A DNA stretch of 64,000 bases from Cognatiluteimonas sedimenti (GTDB lineage Bacteria > Pseudomonadota > Gammaproteobacteria > Xanthomonadales > Xanthomonadaceae), in NCBI RefSeq assembly GCF_022808325.1, contig NZ_JALGCL010000001.1, positions 1,072,554 to 1,136,553 of the forward strand, written 5' to 3'. How positions within the stretch are numbered: the stretch's first letter is position 1; each line of letters starts with the position of its first letter. The translations under genes and the position numbers were made by a program. Positions 46,785-60,214 of the stretch are shown piece after piece. The notes below the pieces were generated by a model, which did not search any database, had not been told where the DNA came from, and saw only the letters and a program-made list of their open reading frames with translations.

Positions 46785-49481
46785 TCAGTGCTTCGGGAAC
46801 TCGACCGGCTGGCCCTTGCGCGCCTGCACCTGCGCGGCGCACATGCGGATCGCCTCGGCCGTCTGCTTCAGTTCGCGCGGGCCGCCTTCGACGTCTTCCA
46901 TGCGCTTGCCGAACTTGTCCTGCAACTCGGCCGCCTCGGCCTCGCTGCACATGCCGGCCGAGTACAGGTTGACCACGGCGGCACCGGCGGGCGCGAGCTT
47001 GGCTTCGATCTGCTTGAAGTGGGCGTCGGTCCACTCGCGCAGCGCCGGGCGCGTGGCCTTGTCGCCGGCCTGGCCGCCGATCGCGGAGAAGATCTCGTTG
47101 CGGCGCAACAGCCCGTCCTCGAATACCAGCGCCCGCATCCGCTCGTTGGCCGCGGCGTCCTTGGTGCCGCCCATCGCGCCGAGCAGCTGGCTGCGCAGCA
47201 CTGCGTCCTGGCTGGCGCGGAAATGCTTCTCGGCGGCATCGAACGCCGCCTTGCCGCCTTCCTGCAGCGCGACGTCGAGCGCAATGCCGCGCAGGTCCTG
47301 CGGAGCGGCATCCAGGTCGAGCTTTCCAGTGGCAGGCTTGCCGCCGGCGTCGAGGCCGAGGACCGCGCGCCCCTGCTTGTCCAGGGCGTCGCGCACGGCC
47401 TTGTCCTTCAGCGTCTCGGCGAAGAAGCCGACCAGGCTGCTGCGCAGCAGGCCGTCGTCGTCCGGTTCGCCGGCCTTGGGCGCCATGCCCAGCTGCTGCA
47501 GGCGCGGGCGGTAGATGTCGGCGACGCGGGCATGGAAGGCGTCGCGCGCGGCGTCGTCGGCGAGCAGGTGTTCGGCCATCCATTCGGTGTTGTACATGCC
47601 GGCGGTGACGGTCTGGCGCACCGGCGCCGAGGCGAACTGCGGCAACGCGGCCAGCAGTTGCGACGGGGTCAGGTTGCCGGCGCCGTACGCGGCGGTGACC
47701 GAGTCGGCGTAGACGCGCTGCTCGCGCTCGTCGAGCTGGGCGAAGGCGCCGGACAGGGCTTCCTGCCACTTCGGCGCCAATGCAAAGCGGTAGTAACCGG
47801 TGCCATGCGCATTGGGCATGACCCACGCCGGGCAGCCGCTCGCCTGGTCCAGTTCCATCCGTCCCTGCTTGCCGGTGAACATCATCTTCTGCGTGCGCAC
47901 GTTGCCGCCGTCGCCGTAGCGCACGGTCAACGGGATGCCCCAGGTCATGTCCGCACTTGCGGTCGAACCGATCGGCAGGTAGCGCTGCTGCTCCAGCAGC
48001 AGCGCGGGCTTCGCGCCGCTGCAGTCCAGGTCGACCTTGACGAAGGGAACCCCGGGCTGGTCGATGAAGCTGAAGAACGCCTGGCTGACCGCGGCCGGAT
48101 CGTCGCTCTGCGCGGCGAGGGCGGCGATCAGGTCGGCGCTGGTGGCGTTGCCGCGCGCGTGTTCCTTGAGGTAGTTGCGGATCCCGGTGCGGAACGGCTC
48201 CGGCCCGATGTATTGCTCGAACATGTTGAGCGTGGCGCCACCCTTCTGGTAGGTGATGCCATCGAACGCGGATTGCACGTCGGTGAAGTCCTTGATCGGC
48301 TCGTGCACGCGACGGGTGCTGGCGAGGCTGTCGGCGCCCATCGCGCCGATCGCGCCTTCCAGCAGGCCACGGTCGGTGTGCGCCTGCGGCTGCAGCTGGC
48401 CGTGGATCTTGTTGCCCATCCAGGTGGCGAAGCCTTCGTTGAGCCAGATGTCGTCCCACCAGCGGGTGGTGACCAGGTCGCCGAACCACTGGTGCGCGAG
48501 CTCGTGCGCGCTGACCCCCCAGAACGCCTGGCGGCGCCCGACCGCGGAGTTCTCGTCGGGGAACATCAGGCTGTCGCGATACACGATCAGGCCCGCGTTC
48601 TCCATCGCCCCGGCCCAGAAATCGGGCGCGGCGAGGTTGTCGAGCTTGCCGAACGGATACGGGATGCCGAAGTAGTCCTCTAGCGCGCGCACGATCTCGG
48701 GCGTGTGCTCGAGCGAATACGCCATCTTGCCGCCCTGGCCGCTGGCGGCGACGCCGCGCAGCTTGATCGGGGTGGTGCGCTCGCCGTTGGGCGCGATGTC
48801 GGGGCCGTCGACCACGTCCCACGGACCGACCGCGAACGCGACCAGGTAGCTCGGCAGCGCTTCGGTCTTCTCGAACACGACCTTCTTCATCGGCCCGTCG
48901 AGGTCGGTGGTGGCGGTCTCGGCGCCGTTGGCGACGGCGACGTCGGCGTCGGGCACCACCAGGGTCATGCGCCAGGGCTGCTTGAAGCTCGGCTCGTCGA
49001 AGCCCGGGAACGCGGTGCGCGCGCCCAGCGGCTCCATCTGGGTCATTACGTAGTCGCGGCCGTCCGGCTTGACCTTGTAGGCGCCCTGCAACTCGCCGAA
49101 GGGGGCGTCGTAGTCGATCGCGATCACGCCCTTGCCGGCGGCGATCTGCCTGGGCGCGGTCAGCTTCAGCACCCCCGAGACATCGACCTGCTGCGCACTG
49201 AGCGTCTGGTTGTCGCCGTTGGACGGCATGTACACGGCGCGGGTGATGTTCAACCCTTTACCGTGCATCCAGATGGTGTCGGTGGCACTGGCAACGTCGA
49301 CGCTGAGGTCGACATGGCCGGAGAACCGGTCCCGGGTCGGGTCGATCGTCAACTGCAGGGCAACCTCGCTCGGCACCACGGTGCGCGGCAGCGGGCCGGT
49401 GGGAATGGAACTGCCGGCGGCCGACGCGAGGCCGGTAGCGGCCAGCAGGGCGGTGGCAAGCACGGTGCGGCGCAGGATCAT
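46785..49481 (-). CDS. Secreted M1 family aminopeptidase
   Basis: The 898-residue protein has a signal peptide (TALLAATGLASA, about residues 10-21). The M1 core shows the substrate motif GAMEN and the zinc site HELAHQWFGDLV with downstream Glu in WLNEGFATWMG, followed by the ERAP1-like helical C-terminal domain. It removes N-terminal residues from peptides in the periplasm or outside the cell. It differs from cytosolic E. coli PepN by the signal sequence. Confidence 0.94.
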   Translation of the reverse strand: MILRRTVLATALLAATGLASAAGSSIPTGPLPRTVVPSEVALQLTIDPTRDRFSGHVDLSVDVASATDTIWMHGKGLNITRAVYMPSNGDNQTLSAQQVDVSGVLKLTAPRQIAAGKGVIAIDYDAPFGELQGAYKVKPDGRDYVMTQMEPLGARTAFPGFDEPSFKQPWRMTLVVPDADVAVANGAETATTDLDGPMKKVVFEKTEALPSYLVAFAVGPWDVVDGPDIAPNGERTTPIKLRGVAASGQGGKMAYSLEHTPEIVRALEDYFGIPYPFGKLDNLAAPDFWAGAMENAGLIVYRDSLMFPDENSAVGRRQAFWGVSAHELAHQWFGDLVTTRWWDDIWLNEGFATWMGNKIHGQLQPQAHTDRGLLEGAIGAMGADSLASTRRVHEPIKDFTDVQSAFDGITYQKGGATLNMFEQYIGPEPFRTGIRNYLKEHARGNATSADLIAALAAQSDDPAAVSQAFFSFIDQPGVPFVKVDLDCSGAKPALLLEQQRYLPIGSTASADMTWGIPLTVRYGDGGNVRTQKMMFTGKQGRMELDQASGCPAWVMPNAHGTGYYRFALAPKWQEALSGAFAQLDEREQRVYADSVTAAYGAGNLTPSQLLAALPQFASAPVRQTVTAGMYNTEWMAEHLLADDAARDAFHARVADIYRPRLQQLGMAPKAGEPDDDGLLRSSLVGFFAETLKDKAVRDALDKQGRAVLGLDAGGKPATGKLDLDAAPQDLRGIALDVALQEGGKAAFDAAEKHFRASQDAVLRSQLLGAMGGTKDAAANERMRALVFEDGLLRRNEIFSAIGGQAGDKATRPALREWTDAHFKQIEAKLAPAGAAVVNLYSAGMCSEAEAAELQDKFGKRMEDVEGGPRELKQTAEAIRMCAAQVQARKGQPVEFPKH

Positions 49482-49668
49482 CTGGATCGTCTCCCCATGG
49501 AATCAGGGGAGACTAGCGCGAGCCGGCCGCCGACCGACCCTGACAAAAGTACCGGTCCACCGGATCCGTGTCGGCGGCCGGGATCCGGGATCGCCACGCC
49601 TGTAAGGATCCGCGGGCGGCGTACCGGCGCGCGCGCGCGGGCGTCAGGCGTGCGCGCGCCGCGGGACG

Positions 49669-49866
49669 TCAGCCCTTGGCGACGGTGGCCTGCAAGGCGC
49701 TCGCCAGGGCGGCATCGCCGTTGACGAGATCCTGCCAGGCCAGTTCGACGCCGTTGCGGCGCCCCTTCTCCACCAGCTTCAGGCCGCTGGGATCGATGGT
49801 CAGGGTGTAGGCGCGGTCGCCGATCGGGATCTCGCGGCGCAGGGGCTTGTCGAGTGCGGTGGTCAT
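49669..49866 (-). CDS. Small conserved-looking hypothetical protein (65 aa)
   Basis: The 65-residue protein (start MTTALDKPLRREIPIGDRAY; later LTIDPSGLKLVEKGRRNG and ELAWQDLVNGDAALASALQ) has the look of a small beta-sheet domain followed by a helix. The frame is supported by a clear ATG and GC3 pattern. No function recognised. It is alone on the minus strand, between the M1 aminopeptidase and lhr. Confidence 0.65.
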   Translation of the reverse strand: MTTALDKPLRREIPIGDRAYTLTIDPSGLKLVEKGRRNGVELAWQDLVNGDAALASALQATVAKG

Positions 49867-50052
49867 GCCGGCTCCGGTCGTTGGAATCGCCCAACAGGAT
49901 GGCCAATGCGCGTAAGGATGAGGTGAACGCACCGAGGGTCCCGGATCGCGGATCCTGCGACGCCGCCGGCCCATGCTGCGGCTATGAACGGACAGATCGG
50001 GCTGCACCTGTGCATTCACCCGGAGGCCGCGGTCGCGCACGATAATGGCGCG

Positions 50053-54537
<4,485 letters not shown>

Positions 54538-54742
54538 GCCTCGCTGCACCGTCGCAGGAGCGACGTACGGTGCCATCACCATCCCGAAGGATTGCGTCTT
54601 ACATCGCTCCCGCGGCAATCAGGGGCGAATGGCTCGCGGCTGTAAGCCGCTCCTACATCCGCGGTGTATGACGGCACAGTTGTGCGGCCCGGAAGCCGCA
54701 ATCCACGTCCGCGCCGCGGATTCGTTGCTTTCCCTGCTCGCC

Positions 54743-55276
54743 TTACGCCTGCGCCTGCTCCAGGGTGACGGCCACCGCGTGCACCACCGCGGCGATCTTC
54801 AGCGCGCTCTGCACGCCCTGCGCGCCGATGTCGTGCTGGCGCAGGGTGCGCTCGTGCGAGTCCATGCACGCACCGCAGCCATTGATCGCAGACACCGCCA
54901 GCGACGCCAGCTCGAAGGTCATCTTGTCGATGCCCGGCTTGGCCATGACGTTCATGCGCAGGCCCGCGCGCAGTTGCCCGTACTCGTCGTTGTGGATCAG
55001 GTGGGTGGCGCGGTAGTAGATGTTGTTCATCGCCATGATCGCGGCCGCGGCGCGGGCGCCATCGATTTCCTCGGCCGACAGCTGTTCGGCGGCGAAGTTT
55101 TCGATCGCCGACACCAGCGGCGCGTGGCGCGCGGCGATCGCGCAGGCCAGGGCGACCGCGCGCAACTGCTTGCCGTCCAGGCCTGCGGCGCCGGCTTCGC
55201 TGAGCACGCTGTCGAGGTTCAGCTTGAGGTCCTTGGCGTAATCGGGAAGCGCATTGCGCAGTTCGGGAAGGTTCAT
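54743..55276 (-). CDS. ahpD: Alkyl hydroperoxidase AhpD
   Basis: The 177-residue protein has the CxxC active site NGCGACMDSHE (Cys134, Cys137, His141), the same arrangement as Mycobacterium tuberculosis AhpD. There it reduces AhpC using lipoamide. The N-terminal MNLPELRNALPDYAKDLKLN also fits. It follows ahpC with a 117-base spacer and presumably regenerates it. Confidence 0.93.
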   Translation of the reverse strand: MNLPELRNALPDYAKDLKLNLDSVLSEAGAAGLDGKQLRAVALACAIAARHAPLVSAIENFAAEQLSAEEIDGARAAAAIMAMNNIYYRATHLIHNDEYGQLRAGLRMNVMAKPGIDKMTFELASLAVSAINGCGACMDSHERTLRQHDIGAQGVQSALKIAAVVHAVAVTLEQAQA

Positions 55277-55301
55277 CGCATTTCTCCAGGTTCAGTCAGA
55301 A

Positions 55302-55325
55302 CAAAGGCGGCCGTAGCCGCCTTTG
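55302..55325 (-). terminator. Hairpin between ahpC and ahpD
   Basis: A perfect 10-bp inverted repeat, caaaggcggc/gccgcctttg, with a 4-base loop is followed on the minus strand by TTCTG. It could act as a partial terminator lowering ahpD relative to ahpC; the weak T-run makes full termination unlikely. Confidence 0.45.
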
Positions 55326-55393
55326 CACCCGCGCGACCGGGGAGGGAGCGCCGAGGGGGAGCGGCGTGTCGCGCGGGAAGGGGGTTGGCGCGC

Positions 55394-55930
55394 TTACGCG
55401 GCCTTGAGCACTTCGTCGCCCTGCTTCCAGTTGCACGGGCACAGTTCGTCGGTCTGCAGCGCATCGAGCACCCGCAGCACTTCGGCCGGGTTGCGGCCGA
55501 CCGAACCGTCGGTCACGTAGACGAAGCGGATGATGCCTTCCGGGTCGACCAGGAAGGTCGCGCGCTGCGCCACGCCCTCGTCGGTGAGGATGCCCAGCGC
55601 CGAGACCAGGTCCTTCTTGATGTCGGCCAGCATCGGGAACGGCAGGTCGTGCAGGTCCTTGTGGTCCTTGCGCCATGCCAGGTGCACGAACTCGCTATCG
55701 GTGCTGGCGGCCAGCACCTGGCAATCACGGTCCAGGAACTGCTGGTTGACGTCGCCGAAGCCCTTGATCTCGGTCGGGCAGACGAACGTGAAGTCCTTCG
55801 GATAGAAGAACACGCAGGTCCACTTGCCGTCATAGGTGGCGTTGTCGATGTCGACGAAGGCCGTGTCGAGGTTGGTCGACACCGTGGCCTTGAGCTTGAA
55901 CTGGGGGAACTTGTCGCCGATGGTCAGCAT
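55394..55930 (-). CDS. ahpC: Peroxiredoxin AhpC
   Basis: The 178-residue typical 2-Cys peroxiredoxin has the peroxidatic Cys51 in DFTFVCPTEI and a resolving pair CPC (Cys164, Cys166). This three-cysteine pattern is shared with AhpD-dependent AhpC proteins and fits the ahpD gene downstream. It reduces hydrogen peroxide, organic peroxides and peroxynitrite. It is divergent from oxyR, with an OxyR box in the 137-base spacer. Confidence 0.95.
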   Translation of the reverse strand: MLTIGDKFPQFKLKATVSTNLDTAFVDIDNATYDGKWTCVFFYPKDFTFVCPTEIKGFGDVNQQFLDRDCQVLAASTDSEFVHLAWRKDHKDLHDLPFPMLADIKKDLVSALGILTDEGVAQRATFLVDPEGIIRFVYVTDGSVGRNPAEVLRVLDALQTDELCPCNWKQGDEVLKAA

Positions 55931-56048
55931 GGAAGGACTCTCCTGGTGGGGTGGAAGATGGGCTCGTCCGGGCCGGTCACGGCGCGGCGATGCAACTATT
56001 GTCGGGCCGAGGTATCAATCTATCAAGTCAATTGTTTTTATACATACA

Positions 56049-56063
56049 ATAGGTATAGACTAT
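56049..56063. promoter_or_regulatory. OxyR-type operator between ahpC and oxyR
   Basis: ATAGGTATAGACTAT fits the OxyR half-operator ATAG-N7-CTAT perfectly. It ends 4 bases before the oxyR ATG and lies about 120 bases from the ahpC ATG, within an AT-rich stretch unusual for this genome. OxyR would repress its own gene here and activate ahpC. The second half-operator expected for a tetramer is not clear. Confidence 0.65.
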
Positions 56064-56067
56064 TGCA

Positions 56068-57033
56068 ATGAACCTGCGCGACCTCCGCTACCTCGTCGCC
56101 CTCGCCGACCACAGGCACTTCGGCCGGGCCTCGTCCGCCTGCTTCGTCAGCCAGCCGACGCTTTCGACCCAGATCCGCAAGCTCGAGGCCGAGCTCGGGG
56201 TGACCCTGGTCGAGCGTGCGCCCCGCAAGGTGATGCTGACGCCGGCCGGGCGCGATATCGCCGAGCGCGCGCGCCGCATCGTCGGCGAGGTCGAGGAGAT
56301 GAAGGAGGCCGCGCGCCGCAGCCAGGACCCGGAGGCGGGCAGCGTCCGCCTGGGCCTGTTCCCGACCCTGGGGCCGTACCTGCTGCCGCACGCGGTACCG
56401 CGGATCCGCGAACGCTTCCCGCGCCTGGAGCTGCTGCTGGTCGAGGAAAAAAGCCCCGAGATCCTGTCTCGGCTGCACGAAGGCAAGCTCGACGCCGGCC
56501 TGCTGGCGCTGCCCGTGCACGACGAGCAGCTGCACGCCGAATTCCTGTTCGAGGAACCGTTCCTGCTGGCGGTGCCGGAAAGCCACGCACTGGCGCGCCA
56601 GGACACCCTGGCGATCAAGGACCTGGCCCACCAGCGCTTGCTGCTGCTGGAGGACGGCCACTGCCTGCGCGACCAGGCGCTGGACGTCTGCCACCTTGCC
56701 GGCGCCAGCGAGAAGTCGGAGTTCCAGGCCACCAGCCTGGAGACCCTGCGGCAGATGGTCGCGGCCAACGTCGGCGCCACCCTGCTGCCGACCCTTGCGG
56801 TGAAACCCCCGGTGGCGCATTCGCGCAACATCCACCTGCTGTCCTTCAGCGACTCCTCGCCGAGCCGGCGGATCGCCATGGTGTGGCGCAGGAGTTCGGC
56901 GATGGCCGGGTTCCTGCAGGAACTGGCGCAGGTGTTCCGGGATTTGCCACCGGAGCTGTTCACGCCTACCGCCGATTACGCCGGCAGCACCCGCGGCGCC
57001 CTGGTGGTTGATCGCGCGGCCGGCGCGGGCTAA
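56068..57033 (+). CDS. oxyR: Hydrogen-peroxide sensor and regulator OxyR
   Basis: The 321-residue LysR-type regulator has an N-terminal HTH (LRDLRYLVALADHRHFGRAS, then SQPTLSTQIRKLEAELG) and the redox Cys pair at residues 199 and 208 (GHCLRDQALDVC), exactly the E. coli numbering. Peroxide-induced disulfide formation between them activates transcription. It is divergent from ahpC-ahpD, its likely targets. Confidence 0.95.
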   Translation: MNLRDLRYLVALADHRHFGRASSACFVSQPTLSTQIRKLEAELGVTLVERAPRKVMLTPAGRDIAERARRIVGEVEEMKEAARRSQDPEAGSVRLGLFPTLGPYLLPHAVPRIRERFPRLELLLVEEKSPEILSRLHEGKLDAGLLALPVHDEQLHAEFLFEEPFLLAVPESHALARQDTLAIKDLAHQRLLLLEDGHCLRDQALDVCHLAGASEKSEFQATSLETLRQMVAANVGATLLPTLAVKPPVAHSRNIHLLSFSDSSPSRRIAMVWRRSSAMAGFLQELAQVFRDLPPELFTPTADYAGSTRGALVVDRAAGAG

Positions 57034-57105
57034 CTTGTCGCCAACACGATGAATTGCGGGCGGGGCGCGCGACGCTCCGCCCGCCTTGCTTTGGAGAAGG
57101 CACCG

Positions 57106-57522
57106 ATGTCCACTGATCCCTCGCCCCCGCTGCTCGTCTCGCGCCTGGATTGCGAGCGCATCGAGGCGCTGCTCGAGCAGCCCGGCAATGCCGGCGCGGG
57201 CCTGGATCGCCTGCGCGATGAGCTTGCGCGCGCCGAACTGCGCGAGCCGCGCGACATGCCACGCGACGTGATCACCATGAACTCGACCGCGCGCTTCCGT
57301 GAAGACGCCAGCGGCAGCGAGCGCGAAATCACCCTGGTCTATCCGCGCGACGTCGACGGCAGTAGCGACCGCGTCTCGATCCTGGCCCCGGTCGGCAGCG
57401 CCCTGCTGGGCCTGCGCGTCGGCCAGGGGATCGAGTGGCCGGTGCCGGGCGGGCGCACGATCCGCCTGCAGGTGCTCGAGGTGCGCTACCAGCCCGAGGC
57501 CGCGGGCGAATACCACCGCTGA
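57106..57522 (+). CDS. rnk: Nucleoside diphosphate kinase regulator Rnk
   Basis: The 138-residue protein has an N-terminal coiled part and a GreA/GreB-type C-terminal domain (DVITMNSTARFRE, ITLVYPRDVDGSSDRVSILA, PVGSALLGLRVGQGIEWPVP). It binds RNA polymerase at the secondary channel in E. coli and affects nucleotide pools. GGAGAAGG lies just before the ATG at 57106, which settles the start. Confidence 0.88.
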   Translation: MSTDPSPPLLVSRLDCERIEALLEQPGNAGAGLDRLRDELARAELREPRDMPRDVITMNSTARFREDASGSEREITLVYPRDVDGSSDRVSILAPVGSALLGLRVGQGIEWPVPGGRTIRLQVLEVRYQPEAAGEYHR

Positions 57523-57680
57523 GTCGTGAGCCCCCGGCGGCGCCGATGACGCGCCGCAGCATTCAGCCGCACTATCGAAGCCATCGCAACAATCGATTTC
57601 ATATTGCTTCGCCGGGGCGTTAGCCTCGTGCTGCCCCGGACTGCCCGGGCCCAGCACCGCAACCGCAACGAGGTGACGCC
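57523..57680 (+). promoter_or_regulatory. Upstream region of the rubrerythrin operon
   Basis: The 158-base gap contains three ATCG motifs at exactly 9-base spacing (57574, 57583, 57592) inside an AT-richer patch flanked by cgaagc (57576-57581) and gcttcg (57606-57611). It is a candidate regulator-binding region for the peroxide-defence genes that follow. No consensus promoter was assigned. Confidence 0.3.
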
Positions 57681-58097
57681 ATGTCGTTGAAAGGCACCCG
57701 TACCGAAGAGAACCTGAAGGCCGCGTTCGCCGGCGAGTCGCAGGCCAATCGCCGCTACCTGTATTTCGCCGCCAAGGCCGACGTCGAGGGCTACAACGAC
57801 GTCGCCGCGGTGTTCCGCTCCACCGCCGAGGGCGAGACCGGGCATGCGCACGGCCACCTGGAATACCTGGAGCAGACCGGCGATCCCGCCACCGGGCTGC
57901 CGTTCGGCCCGACGGGCGACAACCTCAAGTCCGCGATCGCCGGTGAGACCCACGAATACACCGACATGTACCCGGGCATGGCCAAGGCCGCGCGCGACGA
58001 GGGCTTCGACGAGATCGCCGACTGGTTCGAGACCCTGGCCAAGGCCGAGCGCTCGCACGCCAACCGCTTCACCAAGGCGTTGAACGAACTGGCGTGA
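57681..58097 (+). CDS. Rubrerythrin family protein (ferritin-like domain only)
   Basis: The 138-residue four-helix protein has di-iron ligands in the expected places (Glu in [25 protein letters not shown], then [11 protein letters not shown] and [11 protein letters not shown]). It lacks the C-terminal rubredoxin domain with its Cys4 iron site. It probably reduces peroxide, receiving electrons from another protein, possibly from the Fe-S protein encoded next. Confidence 0.9.
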   Translation: MSLKGTRTEENLKAAFAGESQANRRYLYFAAKADVEGYNDVAAVFRSTAEGETGHAHGHLEYLEQTGDPATGLPFGPTGDNLKSAIAGETHEYTDMYPGMAKAARDEGFDEIADWFETLAKAERSHANRFTKALNELA

Positions 58098-58197
58098 GCG
58101 ACGCCGCGATGCGCCAGCCGCATCGCAGCCCACGAGCCGTCCCTCGCCATGCGGTGCACGGCGAGGGGCACCTGCAACCGCGCATCGCGGAGGGGCG

Positions 58198-59553
58198 ATG
58201 AACGAGGCTGGCAGCAACGATCGCGGCACGCCGCGCGAAGGCAACCTGGAAGCGCCGACGCGGCATCCGCTGGACTGGACCAGCGGCGAATTCTGGAACC
58301 ACGCCGGGCTCGATGCCGAGCTCGAGCGCGTGTTCGAGATCTGCCACGGCTGCCGCCGTTGCGTCAGCCTGTGCCATGCCTTCCCCACGCTCTTCGACCT
58401 GGTCGACGAGTCGACGACGATGGAAGTCGACGGCGTCGACAGGGCCGACTACGGCAAGGTCGTCGAACAGTGCTACCTGTGCGACCTGTGCTACCAGACC
58501 AAGTGCCCGTACGTGCCTCCGCACCCGTGGAACGTGGATTTCCCGCACCTGATGCTGCGCGCCAAGGCCGTGCACTATCGCGAGCACGGCGCACCGCTGG
58601 GCGCGAAAGTGCTGGCCAGCACTACTGCGGTCGGCAGGCTGGCCTCGATCCCGGTGGTGGTGGAGGCAGTCAACTGGGGCAACCGCCAGCCGGCGCTGCG
58701 CAAGGCCATGGAAGGCACGCTCGGCGTGCACCGCGATGCGCAGGTGCCGGAGTACCACGCCGATACCGCCAAGCGCCGCCTGCGCGCGGACGACAGCGGG
58801 CAGGCGGCGATCGCCGCCGGCCCGACCACCGGCAAGGTCGCGATCTTCAGCACCTGCTACGGCAACCACAACCGCCCGCAGATGGTGGAGGACCTCGCCG
58901 CGGTGCTGCGCCACAACGGCATCGCCGTGAAGCTGGTCCGGCGCGAGCAGTGTTGCGGCATGCCGCGGCTGGAACTCGGCGACCTCGATACCGTCGCCCG
59001 CTACAAGGAGCGCAACCTGCCGTTGCTGCTGGACGCGGTCGAAGGCGGCTGGGACCTGATGGCGCCGATCCCGTCGTGCGTGCTGATGTTCAAGCAGGAG
59101 CTGCCGTTGATGTTCCCGCAAGACACCGGCGTGCAGCGCGTCAAGCGCGCGTTCTTCGACCCGTTCGACTACCTGATGCACCGCCATCGCGCCGGTTTGC
59201 TGAAGGTCGATTTCGCGCAGCCGCTGGGGACCGTCGCGCTGCATGCGCCGTGCCACCAACGCGTGCAGAACATCGGCCCGCGCACGAAACAGATCCTGGA
59301 ACTGGTGCCCGGGACCACGGTCACGGCGATCGAGCGCTGCTCCGGCCATGACGGTACCTATGGCGTCAAGAAGGCGACCTATGAGCGCGCGCGCCGGATC
59401 GCCAGGCCGGTCGAGGCTCGCGTCGCCCAGGCTGGCGCCGCGCATTTCGCCAGTGACTGCCCGATGGCGGCCACGCACATCGCCCATGGCCTGGACAACG
59501 GCACCGACCCCGGCCATCCCCTGTCGCTGCTGCGACGCGCGTACGGCATCTGA
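58198..59553 (+). CDS. Fe-S protein related to GlpC/HdrD (two CCG domains)
   Basis: The 451-residue soluble protein has two ferredoxin-type 4Fe-4S clusters ([15 protein letters not shown], about residues 49-63; [19 protein letters not shown], about residues 92-110). Two cysteine-rich CCG-type domains follow ([10 protein letters not shown] with [27 protein letters not shown] with [11 protein letters not shown]). It resembles the GlpC/HdrD electron-transfer family. It sits between rubrerythrin and DUF3501, so it is a plausible electron donor to rubrerythrin. Confidence 0.88.
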   Translation: MNEAGSNDRGTPREGNLEAPTRHPLDWTSGEFWNHAGLDAELERVFEICHGCRRCVSLCHAFPTLFDLVDESTTMEVDGVDRADYGKVVEQCYLCDLCYQTKCPYVPPHPWNVDFPHLMLRAKAVHYREHGAPLGAKVLASTTAVGRLASIPVVVEAVNWGNRQPALRKAMEGTLGVHRDAQVPEYHADTAKRRLRADDSGQAAIAAGPTTGKVAIFSTCYGNHNRPQMVEDLAAVLRHNGIAVKLVRREQCCGMPRLELGDLDTVARYKERNLPLLLDAVEGGWDLMAPIPSCVLMFKQELPLMFPQDTGVQRVKRAFFDPFDYLMHRHRAGLLKVDFAQPLGTVALHAPCHQRVQNIGPRTKQILELVPGTTVTAIERCSGHDGTYGVKKATYERARRIARPVEARVAQAGAAHFASDCPMAATHIAHGLDNGTDPGHPLSLLRRAYGI

Positions 59554-59577
59554 CCCCGCAGACCCGGAAAACCCCGC

Positions 59578-60159
59578 ATGCAAAAGCTCACCCGCGCCGA
59601 CCTGCTGTCGCTGGAACGCTATGCCGCCGAGCGCGTGCAGTTCCGCGCCCGCGCCATCGCCCACAAGCGCGCGCGCACGCTGCACCTGGGCGAACACGCG
59701 ACGCTGCTGTTCGAGGACCGGCTGACGGTGCAGTACCAGGTGCAGGAGATGCTGCGGGTGGAACGCATCTTCGAGGCCGCGGGCATCGACGGCGAACTCG
59801 CGGCCTACAACCCGCTGATCCCCGATGGCGGCAACCTCAAGGCGACCGTGCTGTTCGAATACACCGACGAAGCCGCGCGCCGGCGGGCCCTGGCGACGCT
59901 TGGCGGCATCGAGCACCGGTTCTTCGCGGGAGTCGAGGGCTTCCCGCCGATCCCCGCGCACGCCGACGAGGACCTGGACCGCAGCACCGACGCGAAGACC
60001 TCGGCGGTGCATTTCCTGCGCTTCGAGTTCGCGCCCGACGAGGTCGCGGGCCTGCGCGGCGGCGCCGGCCTGTCGTTCGGCATCGACGATCCGCGCATGC
60101 CGCTGCGCGCGACGGTCGGCGAACCCCTGCGCAGCGCGCTGCTCGCGGACTTCGACTGA
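59578..60159 (+). CDS. DUF3501 family protein
   Basis: The 193-residue protein fits DUF3501 (LTRADLLSLERYAAERVQFR at the N-terminus; EDRLTVQYQVQEMLRVERIF, about residues 46-65; AVHFLRFEF). Function unknown. It starts 24 bases after the Fe-S gene; rubrerythrin/Hdr-like/DUF3501 recurs as a set in proteobacteria, so a shared redox role is likely. Confidence 0.85.
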   Translation: MQKLTRADLLSLERYAAERVQFRARAIAHKRARTLHLGEHATLLFEDRLTVQYQVQEMLRVERIFEAAGIDGELAAYNPLIPDGGNLKATVLFEYTDEAARRRALATLGGIEHRFFAGVEGFPPIPAHADEDLDRSTDAKTSAVHFLRFEFAPDEVAGLRGGAGLSFGIDDPRMPLRATVGEPLRSALLADFD

Positions 60160-60214
60160 CGCCGCCCCGGCCGCGCGGCGGCATACTGCGCGCTGCCGCC
60201 GCACGATCCCGCAC

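Noticed and set aside
49984-50052. Upstream ATG at 49984 as the lhr start
   Set aside because: The added 23 residues do not resemble Lhr N-termini and no ribosome-binding site is evident; 50053 is preferred, though not proven.
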